NCBI GenBank assembly: GCA_037349105.1
Contig: JAYJMM010000029.1
Coordinates: 744,001 to 808,000 of the forward strand
From: Limnomonas spitsbergensis
Taxonomy: Eukaryota > Chlorophyta > Chlorophyceae > Chlamydomonadales
Length of the DNA: 64,000 nucleotides
Reading direction: 5' to 3'
Shown here: in pieces, positions 11,668-22,700 of the stretch
Numbering within the stretch: the stretch's first letter is position 1
Layout of the letters: the number at the start of each line of letters is the position of its first letter
Notes under the pieces: model-generated
Told to the model about the DNA's origin: nothing
Databases searched by the model: none
What the model saw: only the letters and a program-made list of their open reading frames with translations
Translations under genes and position numbers: made by a program

Positions 11668-11860
11668 TGCAACTGCAAGTAAATAAATCAATGATATCAC
11701 ACCTCTGGGCCCTGCTAAAAAAGGCTCGGCCTCGTGGGCGCACAACTGTCCCGTTGAAAAAAAAACTTACGGTAAGAGGGAAGAAGGAGAAGAACACAAG
11801 GGAGAAAGAAATACCCCCCCAAAAGGAAAAGGCAGCCCGAGAGGCAAGTAAATAAGTAAT
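11668..11860 (-). mobile_element. solo 3' end of LINE family B
   Basis: It contains CACCTCTGGGCCCTGCTAAA and CGTGGGCGCACAACTGTCCCG-like sequence followed by purine-rich stretches. It ends about 120 bp downstream of the stop codon of the J-domain gene. Confidence 0.65.
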
Positions 11861-11983
11861 TGCCATTCAATTGTGCAGCTAATCAGTACCGGAGATGAGC
11901 ACATTTTTTTTTCATGATGCGCACATTGATGCCCAATTTGCACGAGGAACGTCAGCATGGACGAACTCTTCTTGTCCTCAATG

Positions 11984-14900
11984 TCAGCCTTGCTGCTCAA
12001 CGAGCGCTTCATAAGCTTTGGCTGCCCTCTTGAACCTCACTTCTGCAACAGCCTTAGCTTCCTGAGCGATGTGGACATCAGGATGAAACTGCGGGGATAA
12101 TCACAGCTGCATGTTAGGTTGGTGTGGCCTGCTATATATTCTTCAGAGCACAGCGTGTAGATAAGCATAGTTCAAAAAAAGTTAATGGACATATCGGACA
12201 GAAATACCTAGAGCATAAACCTTGTCACTGAAAAAACCTGTAATCAGTATAAAGCCCGCCCAAAATGGGAAGGCCCACCACAAATGAGTGAAGTGTAGAG
12301 GTTCAAACACCTTTTGGTAGTGGGGAAGAGCCCCTCAACCATCCCATCCCGCACATACACCTCTACCAAAGTGATGCAGATTAACATGTGTCAAAGTTCA
12401 ATTTGAATGCCTTTTCTAATGGATTAGAGCCTTCGCGGTCATCCAGGCAGGCAGAGGGCAGTTCTCCCAGGCAGTCACAGGACAGCATTCCCAAGCTGGA
12501 AGAGGACAGCAGTCCCAAGCTGGAAGAGGACAGCAGTCCCAAGCAGTCCCAAGCACCAATTACACCCGGATCCTCCACCCACACCCTGTCAAGTGCATGA
12601 CATAAAACGCTATTTTAGAAGGACGTACGCGTGTGTCTACTCAAAGTCCGACAAGCTGACAATCTGTAGTGAGGGCGCAGCTGAAAACACAAGGCACCCC
12701 TCTCACCTGCTTGGCGATCATGTGGAAGGCAGATTTGAGCGCAGCCTTGTCCGGCCTCGCATCAGATGCCAGGCCAAGGTCCTCCAGTAGGGCAGCCTGA
12801 GCCGGACTCACAGGCACCCGAGGCAAACCGCCAGAGGAGCTCCCGCCAAGGCCTCCGCTGTATGCCCCTCCTGTGGTACGCCCCTCGCCCCCGCCTCCTG
12901 AGGACGTTGAGGCGCCTGGCGAGGTGGCGGCATGGAAGCGCTCCCACCAAGCTCCGTTGTAGGCGCTGCCGCTGGAATCGGTGTTGGCCTGCCACGATTC
13001 GAACCAGGCTCTGAATCAGCAACAACAAGGGTCAGCAACAGCACGCTTATCGTGAGGCTTTCAGCAGCAACAAGTGGCACAGTGGCACACAGGGCTTATC
13101 GTGAGGCTTTCAGCAGCAACAAGTGGCACAGTGGCACACAGGGCTTATCGTGAGGCTTTCAGCAGCAACAAGTGGCACAGTGGCACACAGGGCTTATCGT
13201 GAGGCTTTCAGCAGCAACAAGTGGCACAGTGGCACACAGGGCTTATCGTGAGGCTTTCAGCAGCAACAAGTGGCACAGTGGCACACAGGGCTTATCGTGA
13301 GGCTTTCAGCAGCAACAAGTGGCACAGTGGCATGCAGGGCTTATCGTGAGGCTTTCAGCAGCAACAAGTGGCACAGTGGCACACAGGGCTTACCGTGAGG
13401 CTTTCAGCAGCAACAAGTGGCACAGTGGCACACAGGGCTTATCGTGAGGCTTTCAGCAGCAACAAGTGGCACAGTGGCACACAGGGCTTATCGTGAGGCT
13501 TTCAGCAGCAACAAGTGGCACAGTGGCACACAGGGCTTATCGTGAGGCTTTCAGCAGCAACAAGTGGCACAGTGGCATGCAGGGCTTATCGTGAGGCTTT
13601 CAGCAGCAACAAGTGGCACAGTGGCACACAGGGCTTATCGTGAGGCTTTCAGCAGCAACAAGTGGCACAGTGGCACACAGGGCTTATCGTGAGGCTTTCA
13701 GCAGCAACAAGTGGCACAGTGGCACACAGGGCTTATCGTGAGGCTTTCAGCAGCAACAAGTGGCACAGTGGCATGCAGGGCTTATCGTGAGGCTTTCAGC
13801 AGCAACAAGTGGCACAGTGGCACACAGGGCTTATCGTGAGGCTTTCAGCAGCAACAAGTGGCACAGTGGCACACAGGGCTTATCGTGAGGCTTTCAGCAG
13901 CAACAAGTGGCACAGTGGCACACAGGGCTTATCGTGAGGCTTTCAGCAGCAACAAGTGGCACAGTGGCACACAGGGCTTATCGTGAGGCTTTCAGCAGCA
14001 ACAAGTGGCACAGTGGCACACAGGGCTTATCGTGAGGCTTTCAGCAGCAACAAGTGGCACAGTGGCACACAGGGCTTATCGTGAGGCTTTCAGCAGCAAC
14101 AAGTGGCACAGTGGCACACAGGGCTTATCGTGAGGCTTTCAGCAGCAACAAGTGGCACAGTGGCACACAGGGCTTATCGTGAGGCTTTCAGCAGCAACAA
14201 GTGGCACAGTGGCACACAGGGCTTATCGTGAGGCTTTCAGCAGCAACAAGTGGCACAGTGGCATGCAGGGCTTATCGTGAGGCTTTCAGCAGCAACAAGT
14301 GGCACAGTGGCACACAGGGCTTATCGTGAGGCTTTCAGCAGCAACAAGGGGCACACCGCGCTTCTCTTGAGGCTTTTAGCATTTGCAGGGGTGCACCTCA
14401 CGGCAGTTGGAAGCAGCTGCCCACTGAGCAACCATTTCTGCTCCCTCAGTAAAAGGGCGGTGGCGTGTGTGCCAGAATGGAGAAGTGGTGCTTACGAACA
14501 TGGTTATTGCTGCAGTGCTTATGGTGAAGTGCTAGGCCGCTGGGCAGCCACCGCAGGGCCCACGGGGATCAACCCTCATTGGCCACGGCTGGTGGCTCTA
14601 TCAGCAGGGCATGCTGCACCGGGCCCCTCGGCCGTTATGTATCTGAATTGTAGCTAAAGCACCCTAAACTAAACAAGGTGGGAATTGAGCCACAGAGTGC
14701 CGCTTCACCTTTCATGTTCCGCCTGGCTTTGTCTGCTGTTGGCTCTAGACGCGGCCCGCTCCGTCCACCGGTGCCCGCCGTCATCTTCCCAGCTGATACC
14801 CTTGCCTTTCTTCTTCCGCCGCTTCTCAAAGAACATCTGTTCAAAATCGTCACTCAGGATAAAATCCAAGTTTGTGTGGGACCAAGTGGCATCCCAGGAC

Positions 14901-16600
14901 CAGTCAAAACATGGTTTCCCCTGCCGTTCCGGATTCGAAGTCCCCGCGCCGCTGGCTGCATCCGCTTTACGCTGCTTCCTCGTTCCTGGCCCCTGCTTTC
15001 CACCTTCAAACTTCTTGCCATGCTGGCCGTCGCCATCGTCAGATGTCCACCACTCTTCTGACCCAGACTTAGCCTTACTGACCCGTTTGCCATCATTGGA
15101 ACGTTTGGCAGCCGCAGGCATGTCTGCGTCATCTGCGTCCTCCTCAGTAGCTCTCCCACTCCCTTGCCCTTTATGACCTCGACTGCCAGATGCCCCAACC
15201 CGCGATCTGGCCTGCCCTCTGGACCTCAAGTCACATGCAAGAAGCTCCTCAAAATAGACGTTGTAGAGCTCAGTCATGCCCCTGGCCGCAGCTCCTGAGG
15301 GGCAACCAGCAAGACAGACGCATCGCTTTGGGAATGATAAAAAAATGTAACCAGGATAGCATCGTCAATGTAACCAGGATGGCATCGTCAATGCCCATCT
15401 TGGCTCATACACTGCCACTCAAGGATTATACCTGTCCTTGGTATGTTTGTCGGCCTCTAACGGCAATGGCAACCAGCAGATTACAGGCTTGAGAAAGCAG
15501 TAGAAGCCGCTGTATGTATGAGGGTGATGCAGCTTTAATTCAGCTATATCACAGCCGACAGCCGTGGGGTGGGGTGGCTGGCACAGCATATGCTCAGGCC
15601 ACCAGCCGTAGGCCGGTTAAGGTTTGGTCTCCATCGGCCCAGTGGTGGCCTCCCAACAGCCTGCTTGGATCTGGTCGGGTGCGCAGTAAAATTAGTAATA
15701 TGAACACTGGATCAAGGCAGCTGGTCAGTCACTCAAACGGCCCAGTGTAAATTCAAGTGCAGGACAGACCACCCATGCAGACGGAACCTTCAGCAGCCAA
15801 CGACCAGTGGCCTGAATAGCAGGGTTTGCTGCACCAGGCCCACTAAGCCGTGGGCCATGAGGTAGCTGAATCGTAGCTGAAGTGTTCTAAGCAGTAACAT
15901 GGCCATCAAGCAGTGTATCAAACACTTATATCCACCTTGCGCACAGTGAGCGAATGTGTCAGATTCATCCCCGGGCTGAAACGCACGTAGCTCAGCCTTT
16001 TGCTTCCTCCTCCTAGCTTTGACCCTGGCCTGCTGCAGAGCCTGCAGTACAGCCAGTGAACGTCAGTACTTATTCTACCCACCTGCGGCCGGCCGCTGGG
16101 GGACCACTGGGCCCAGGGAGATCTCATCTGAACCGGTCTATGGTCAGTGGCCCAAGTAGCCCGGTTTGCTGCACCAAGCCCTGACGGCTGCAGCCTGTGC
16201 TGTTGCGTAAGTGCAGCTTAAGCACCCCAAACTACACACGCCTTGATGTTGAGGCATACGGTACATGCATGCCTCAACATCATGGGCCAGCCAGTATGCA
16301 TGAGGGGATTGTGCTGATTTAAGGGGGTATGACATGCATGTAGACCACCCACCTCCTTCTCCTCTACTGACTTGTTCGAAACGCTGCGAGGCAAATGAAG
16401 CAACCAAGATCTAGCTGATGGGTGCCACAGTGATGCTTCAGAATTTGCCTTCAAGAAGCAGCGCAGCATAGATGCTCAAGTCTCCTGATAGACTACAAAT
16501 GAACTCAATTATTGCGAGCCCAACGTCAGGTCATACCTTCAGTTTGTGTGGATTGTCGTTGTCACGGCTACTGTACGCATGCTGTATTGAGTTATTTTTC
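11984..16600 (-). CDS. protein with a C-terminal J domain (DnaJ family, class C type)
   Basis: Firm exons in transcript order are 16041-15936, 15294-14709, 13010-12707 and 12088-11984, with phases closing and at least 366 residues. A further upstream exon ends at 16537 (motif SSRDNDNPHKLK, donor GTATGA). The 5' end and start codon are not resolved but must lie before the helicase start at 16789. Order along the protein: a basic segment (VKARRRKQK), a short motif ELYNVYFEELL, a charged low-complexity linker, FDWSWDATW and an aromatic segment AWFESWQANTDSSGSAYNGA, a glycine/serine linker, then the J domain at the very C-terminus. The J domain is cut by the last intron just before its HPD tripeptide (FHPDVH), and helix III reads RFKRAAKAYEAL. 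J domains stimulate Hsp70 ATPase through HPD. There is no glycine/phenylalanine or zinc region, so the client specificity is unknown. Confidence 0.7.
12455..12560. repeat. short tandem repeat (about 30-bp units)
   Basis: CCCAAGCTGGAAGAGGACAG occurs twice in tandem with partial flanking units. It lies in the last intron of the J-domain gene. Confidence 0.7.
13037..14350. repeat. 49-bp minisatellite, about 27 copies
   Basis: The unit includes TTATCGTGAGGCTTTCAGCA and GTGGCACAGTGGCACACAGG and repeats every 49 bp with very little drift. Four units carry CATGC instead of CACAC (near 13331, 13576, 13771 and 14261) and one carries TTACCG (near 13390). The array lies wholly inside the intron between the 15294-14709 and 13010-12707 exons of the J-domain gene. 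Confidence 0.95.
14513..14680 (-). repeat. MITE-like element, copy 4 (in intron)
   Basis: It contains GCCGTTATGTATCTGAATTG, AAGCACCCTAAACTAAAC and the reversed core words. It lies between the minisatellite and the donor of the 15294-14709 exon of the J-domain gene. Confidence 0.65.
15525..15709 (+). repeat. MITE-like element, copy 5 (in intron)
   Basis: Well preserved: GGCCACCAGCCGTAGGCCGG, GGTTTGGTCTCCATCGGCCC and the end GTGCGCAGTAAAATTAG followed by GAACACTG. It is followed within about 35 bp by a copy in the opposite orientation. Confidence 0.75.
15743..15899 (-). repeat. MITE-like element, copy 6 (in intron)
   Basis: Reverse orientation relative to its neighbour at 15525-15709. It begins CAGTGTAAATTCAAGTGC and ends GCTGAAGTGTTCTAAGCAGT. 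The pair fills most of the intron between the 16041-15936 and 15294-14709 exons. Confidence 0.65.
16085..16240 (-). repeat. MITE-like element, copy 7 (in intron)
   Basis: Partial left end. It contains GGTTTGCTGCACCAAGCCCT and GCAGCTTAAGCACCCCAAAC. It sits just upstream, in the minus sense, of the exon beginning at 16041. Confidence 0.6.
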
Positions 16601-16788
16601 GGCGACGCGCTACGTCTTGAGCTGAAGTCACATTAGTCAGCAGCTGAATCACTAGTGGGACGTTGTGGAACAGCGCATGCCCCACTGCCTCAATATAACT
16701 AGACTTAACAAGAGGGGGCTGGCGGTATGAAAATGAAGAGGTCGGTCGAAATTGGAAGTACGTCCCATTACCTGCTGATACTGAATGA

Positions 16789-19700
16789 ATGAACATCGCT
16801 GCATGCAGAGCTGCGAAAGGCGCTGCCGCTCAAGGCGCTGTCGCACAGCGGCGAAGGGTCGACCCCGAAGAGCCGTCATCAGCCGATCAGGAGTTCAAGC
16901 GCTTGGTCCGCCGAGGACTGGCCGATGAAGACGAACTGCTCACCAAATGCCAGCGCCGCGCGAAGATGCGGAAGCTTGGCAAGGCCAACAACAAGCCCGG
17001 GGGCGATGTCTGGAGCCAGGCCGGCGGGTGGAAGGCGGTCGAGGGAGGCGAGGACATGTTTCTGGGAGCGGAGGAGGGGGGATTCGCGGGCTTGGAAATC
17101 TTGGAGGACCCCACCCTCATCGATGCCTCCATGTGGCCAGGAGGTAAGAGGATGGAAGGTGCTACCCAACCCTCATTGATGCCTCATGACTCATGAGGCC
17201 AGAAGGTCGAAGGAGGGGAGGTTATGGGAGCTGTCCCAAGGAGGGTGCACCAGGCCCTGGCCCAACCTCTGGAGAGCAGGCCAGGTTCCCATGCCTTTCA
17301 AGGGCGCTGTTCGTCTGACGAATGCGTTACACTGAAGTGTGGGGAACGCTCTTGGTTGAACCGGTACTCCCTGCCGAATTCATCGTGCTCCATGGTGTTG
17401 CCGAGTTCCCTGAATCAGCCTTCATTTCAGTTCTTACCAAACCAACTTCGAGGGGGGTCAGGGAAGCATCCACTGGGCAGATAGGGACCAAACCTTGAGC
17501 AGCACACAGCTGGCGGTCCAGGCAGCAGGATCTGCTGCACTAGGCGTCCCGGGCGGCAGGTCATGATGTAACTGAGTTATTCGAAGACCCCGAAATTGAA
17601 CAGAGATACCTGCAACTTCCTGCCCTCCTAGGTTCCTTGCCGGACCCTAAGCATAGCAAGAAGGCAGGGAAGGACAAGAAGGCTGTGGCAGGCACCAAGC
17701 GGAAGCCTGACCAAGCTGCTGGGGTCTCAGACAAGGCAGAGGATGTGGCCTCACTCAAGGCCCGGCTTGCGGCTCTGGAGCACGAAAACGCAAAGCTGCG
17801 GAAAGACACTTCGAAGCCCGGCGAGGGTGGAAAGAAGCAGAAGAAGCAAAAGGGCAAAAAGGAGCAGCAGACGCAGCAGCCTGGCAAGAAAGAGGAGCAG
17901 ACGCCGGGTAAGAAACCCGTTGCAGCTGTCGGAACCGAGGCTTCCGCTGCAAAGAAGAAGCAAAAGGTGGCTGCCGCGGGCAAGGCTGGAGAAGAGCCCT
18001 CTGAAGCGGGCCGCCTCAAGAAGCTGCAGATGAAGGCCAGGATGCAGGAGAAGCGGCTGTCTCGCAAGCTGCGGAAAGCCGAGGCGCGTGTGCAGCGGGA
18101 CGAAGCGGGTGTGGCTGCCGGCGCGCTGCGCGGGCAGCAGGAGCAGCAGCAGATGGTGGACGTCACGGCCTGGAAGCCCTTCTCGCTTCACCCCACCATT
18201 GAGCGCGCGTTGGCTCTGAAGGTGCGCCAGCTTATGGCTGGCAGTGTGGATGGTGCAGAGCGCTCCAGACCTCCTTTGGGGGCCTGCAGGGCCTGGTTTT
18301 TAGTGTTTAGGGTTTAGGAAACCCTAAACTCCAGACCTCCTTTGACGGCCTGCAGGGCAGCCACCACTGAGCTGATGTGGACCAAACCTTGACAGGCCGG
18401 TGGCTAGTGGCCCAAGCAGCAGGGCTTGCTGCACCTAGCCACCCCCGGTTGAGATCCAGCTGCCCTGCAGATGAAGCACCATACTGTAAACACTGGGATC
18501 TGATGTCCTTTGCGCACCCAGGGGTTACCAGTGGGGGGATTTGAGCGCAAGACCAAGAAATTGGGATGTGCTGTTACGGGGTGTAGGCGTGTAGCCCATC
18601 TGGGTCAGAGCCCAAGACCAACAGATTGGGATGAGCTATTTCCGGCGGCTGGCAGGGCAGGGGTAAGAGCCCGAGACCAAGAGAGTGGTATTGAGCCGCA
18701 AAGGCGCTGGCTGGAAGAGCCCATATTCTGTGTGCTGGCTGCGGGCTAAGCGCGGCACCTCGGGCTTGCTCGCTATATATGTAGGCATGGTTGATGATGA
18801 TATAGGGGAAGTGGACATTCGTTTTCTGGTGCCGGTTCAAATTGATGCCCTCCACTTGTTTGGACACATGGATACCGGTACTGGCACGGTATATCATCCC
18901 TTGACATCTGTAGCACATTGTCAGTGTCATCGAAGCCCACCCACGCACCTCTTTGACCCTGGGGTTCCCGCTTCTGCCGCCCTCACAGGGCTTTGAGCGC
19001 CCGACTGCGATCCAGAGCGCCTGCCTGCCTGCGGCCATCGGGCAGCGCATGGACATTGTGGGCGCGGCGCAGACCGGGTCTGGCAAGACGCTGGCGTTCG
19101 GACTGCCCATCTTCGACATCCTGCTGCAGGTGCGGTCGTGCGAACTTGCAGCCAAGATAGTGGGGGGGGGGAATTGTATATCAGCCCCTGACAAGATTCC
19201 CCCCTTACTTGGGGCTCCCCGGAGGGGTCCAAGGAAGAGGGAGGGGTAAATCAAGATTGTGGGATGCAGACGGTCAGACTAGCTATTGCACAAGAATCTG
19301 ACCCCTATTTTTGTGTCCGTGCTAAACGTTCTGTTGTTGTCGTCATGACTTAGGGGCCTCGACACGGGGATTCAAACAGGAGACTGGTTGCTGTTCCTGT
19401 TGTGAAGCCTAACAGGGTTGGCACCTGTCTCTGTCGCCCAGCCAAGCGGTGTCTGCCCCTCATTTTTGAACACAGATGTGCTATGCTTGTTGAGACACGG
19501 GAGGTCCTGGGCCACCTCTTGCGTTTGTCAAGATTTTGTCATGAGGGACCCCACAATGGCACTGCATCTGTCGCCTCCAAATAAATAGGCAACTCCAGCT
19601 CCTTATATGGCTTAACAGTGCTCCCCTCCATCCCACTGTTATGTTGCCCCTTATATGGCTTAACAGTGCTCCCCTCCATCCCACTGTTATGTTGCCCCTT

Positions 19701-22700
19701 ATATGGCTTAACAGTGCTCCCCTCCATCCCACTGTTATGTTGCCCCTTATATGGCTTAACAGTGCTCCCCTCCATCCCACTGTTATGTTGCCCCTTATAT
19801 GGCTTAACAGTGCTCCCCTCCATCCCACTGTTATGTTGCCCCTTATATGGCTTAACAGTGCTCCCCTCCATCCCACTGTTATGTTGCCCCTTATATGGCT
19901 TAACAGTGCTCCCCTCCATCCCACTGTTATGTTGCCCCTTATATGGCTTAACAGTGCTCCCCTCCATCCCACTGTTATGTTGCCCCGCTATGGCTGTTGC
20001 TCTGGCTGTTGTGTAGGAGCGTGACGAGCCCCTCGCCCCTCATATCGCCAAATGGCACCCTGCTCCTCTCCCCCTAAGGTTGCACTCCCCTGTCTCTGGC
20101 TGTTGTGTAGGAGCGTGAGGTGCTCCTGGCCTCTGGTGAGGTGGATGTGCATCAGGGGAAGCTGCGCGCACTCATCCTGGCTCCTACCAGGGAGCTGGCT
20201 CTGCAGGTGCGCCGCGGGTGGAGAGTTGTAACCCTTGCCCTCAATCCTTAAGCCTGACAGGAAGCTTGCGCTGCATGTGCACCACGGTGAAAGGGCTGAG
20301 AGATCAAACCCTTCAACTCCAAATTCTGGCACTGTGGCACTGTAAGCCGTGATGTGGCCGACTTGTAGCTCAAGTGTGCTGAAATGAAGATTTGGCGCCT
20401 GCATGCTGTCGTCTTTGCTGGCCCACCGTGCCCTTTGCCCCCTCGGCCATGTTTTGCCAGACCCCTCCGGTCTCCCTGATCTACCAGCCAGCACGCCAGC
20501 ACTGGAGCAAACCCTGAACGCCTCACACTCATTCCTCCTGCCCCTCCCCCCAGGTGTGTCAGCACCTGCAGGCGGTGGGTAAGGAGTGCGGCGTGCGCGT
20601 GATCGCCGTCGTGGGTGGGCTGGCCCTGGTGAAGCAGCAGCGGCTGCTCAAGGCGCAGCCAGAGGTGGTGGTGGCCACACCCGGGCGGCTGTGGGAGTTG
20701 ATGCGGGACGGGCAGGCGCACCTGACGGATCTGTCGCACATGTCCTTCCTGGTGCTGGATGAGGCGGACAAGATGGTGCAGCAGGGGCACTTCCAGGTGT
20801 GTGTTTGAGGGGGGGACGTGCACGTGGGGTGGCTTGCTTTTTGAGGGGGGGATCTGCACGTGTGGTAAGCGTGGGGGGAGGGAGGGAGGGAGGGAGGGAG
20901 GGAGGGAGGGAGGGGGCGGTGTTGTGAGTTTGTCAATCAGGGCCACGGGCCTGTTGACGGAGGCATTGCCGCAGGATTCTGCCAATAGGTCTAGACGGCA
21001 GGGCGTTTTTGAATTTGGGCTAGCAGGGGCGTGGTCGGATGATCTGAGGAGGTTCATGACGTTTTGGGAGAATCGCGGATCACGGTTGTGTGCCGAAAGG
21101 GGCTTCAGAATGGTTTTGGGGATCTGCACCCGACACATGTGTGACAAAAGCCGGGGTGACCAGGGGTGTGCGGTCTGATGCTGTGAGGGGCTGAGGGATC
21201 AGATCGGATTGCAATTTTATGCATCTTGATTGGCTGACATGCCTGGGTGATCTAGGCTTACAGATCTCGTCTGGCGGATCCCGGCTGCTCAGTGCAAGGT
21301 AAACTAGCTGTTGGCTCCTTACCGTGGCCTGTCCGCTCTGATACCTTGCCAAATCAACACCCGGTGTGCTGCTGCTCAGCAGTGCCCGCCCTACATGTCT
21401 CCGGTTGTGTGACTTTCCATCCACTGCCTGGGCCATGCACGGGCTGACAAAATATTATGCTTGTCCTGTACGGTGTTCCCCTGTTGAAACAAGGCAGTGT
21501 TCTTGTTTGCTGTTTTCGACGATGAAAATGTCCTGCAAGGAAAACTAGCTGTTGGCTTCTTACCGTGGCCTGTCCGCTCTGATACCTTGCGATACCAATA
21601 TCTGGTGTGCTGCTGATGAGCAGTGCCGGCCCTGTGTGCGCCCTGATGTGTGCCTTTCCATCCACAACCGGGGCCATGCGTGGGCTGACAGTCCATGATA
21701 CCTGTCTTGTGTTGCCCTTTTTGAAACCTGTTTTCGTTTGCTCTATCCGCTCAAGTGACAAAAACATCATGCAAGGAAAACTAGCTGTTGGCTCCTCACC
21801 ATGGCCTGTCCGCTCTGATACCTTGCTACATCAATGTGCAGTGTGCTGCTACTGAGCAGTGCCTGCCCTGTGTGCGCCCTGATTTGTATTCTTGTCCACA
21901 GCCAGGGCCATGCATGGGCTGACAGTTGATGACGGCTGGCCTGTCTTACCCTGCTTTTAACCTCCGCTTTTGTTTGCCCTTAAACGACACATGTGTGGTG
22001 TAGAGCATGCATGGGCCGCTCTGTCCACCGCCATGCATGGGCTGACAGTATGACGGCTGTCACGCCTTGCCCTGTCCTCACAAACTGTTCCCGGTTGTTG
22101 TTTTGGCGACATAAGCGCAATGCAAGGAAAACTAGCTGTTGGCTTCTTACCATAGCCTATCCGCTCTGATACCTTGCTACATCAACATCCGATGCGCTGC
22201 TTTTGAGCAGTGCCCGCCCTGTATGCGCCCTGCTGTGTGCTTTCTATCCGCAACCAGTGCCATGCGTGGGCTGACATTTTCATAATGGCTGTCCAAGTGT
22301 CCCATGTGAGCCTTTCTTAAAAGATCTATGATTGCTTGCTCTTCAAGCAACCTCATGTGCTTGTTATGCAAGGAAAACTAGCTGTGGGCTCCTTATCGTG
22401 GTCTGTCCGCTCTGATACCTTGCGATATCAATAACCAATGTGCTGCTTGTGAGCAGTGCGTGCCTTGTATGCGTCCTGATGTGTGCTGCTGTCCACGACC
22501 AGGCCATGCATGGGCTGACAGTCCATGATGGCTGTCCCATATTGCCCTGTTTTGAATCTTTGTCCTCGATTGCTGTACAAGCCACTAAGGTAGCTTTTAC
22601 AGCAAACGTGTGTTGCTCTGACCACAGCTGAGGCCATGCACGGGCTGACAGTCTATCATGGCTGTCCCGTCTTGCCCGTTTTAAAACCATTTCTGCTTTT

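Noticed and set aside
13037..14350. A CRISPR-like regular array
   Set aside because: Units are head-to-tail identical with no unique spacers, and the host is a eukaryote. It is a minisatellite.
16350..16480. A possible extra exon of the J-domain gene
   Set aside because: It has a donor-like GTGGGT and an open frame, but the exon ending at 16537 joins 16041 in phase without it, and the peptide lacks any pattern.
17561..18166. A 201-codon minus-strand open frame antisense to helicase exon 2
   Set aside because: It is the shadow of a lysine/alanine-rich coding exon; cysteine- and serine-rich antisense frames are expected from such sequence.
19481..20024. Open frames of 120-160 codons on both strands over the 48-bp repeats
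   Set aside because: All come from a repeat unit divisible by three, inside a helicase intron whose flanking exons close in phase.
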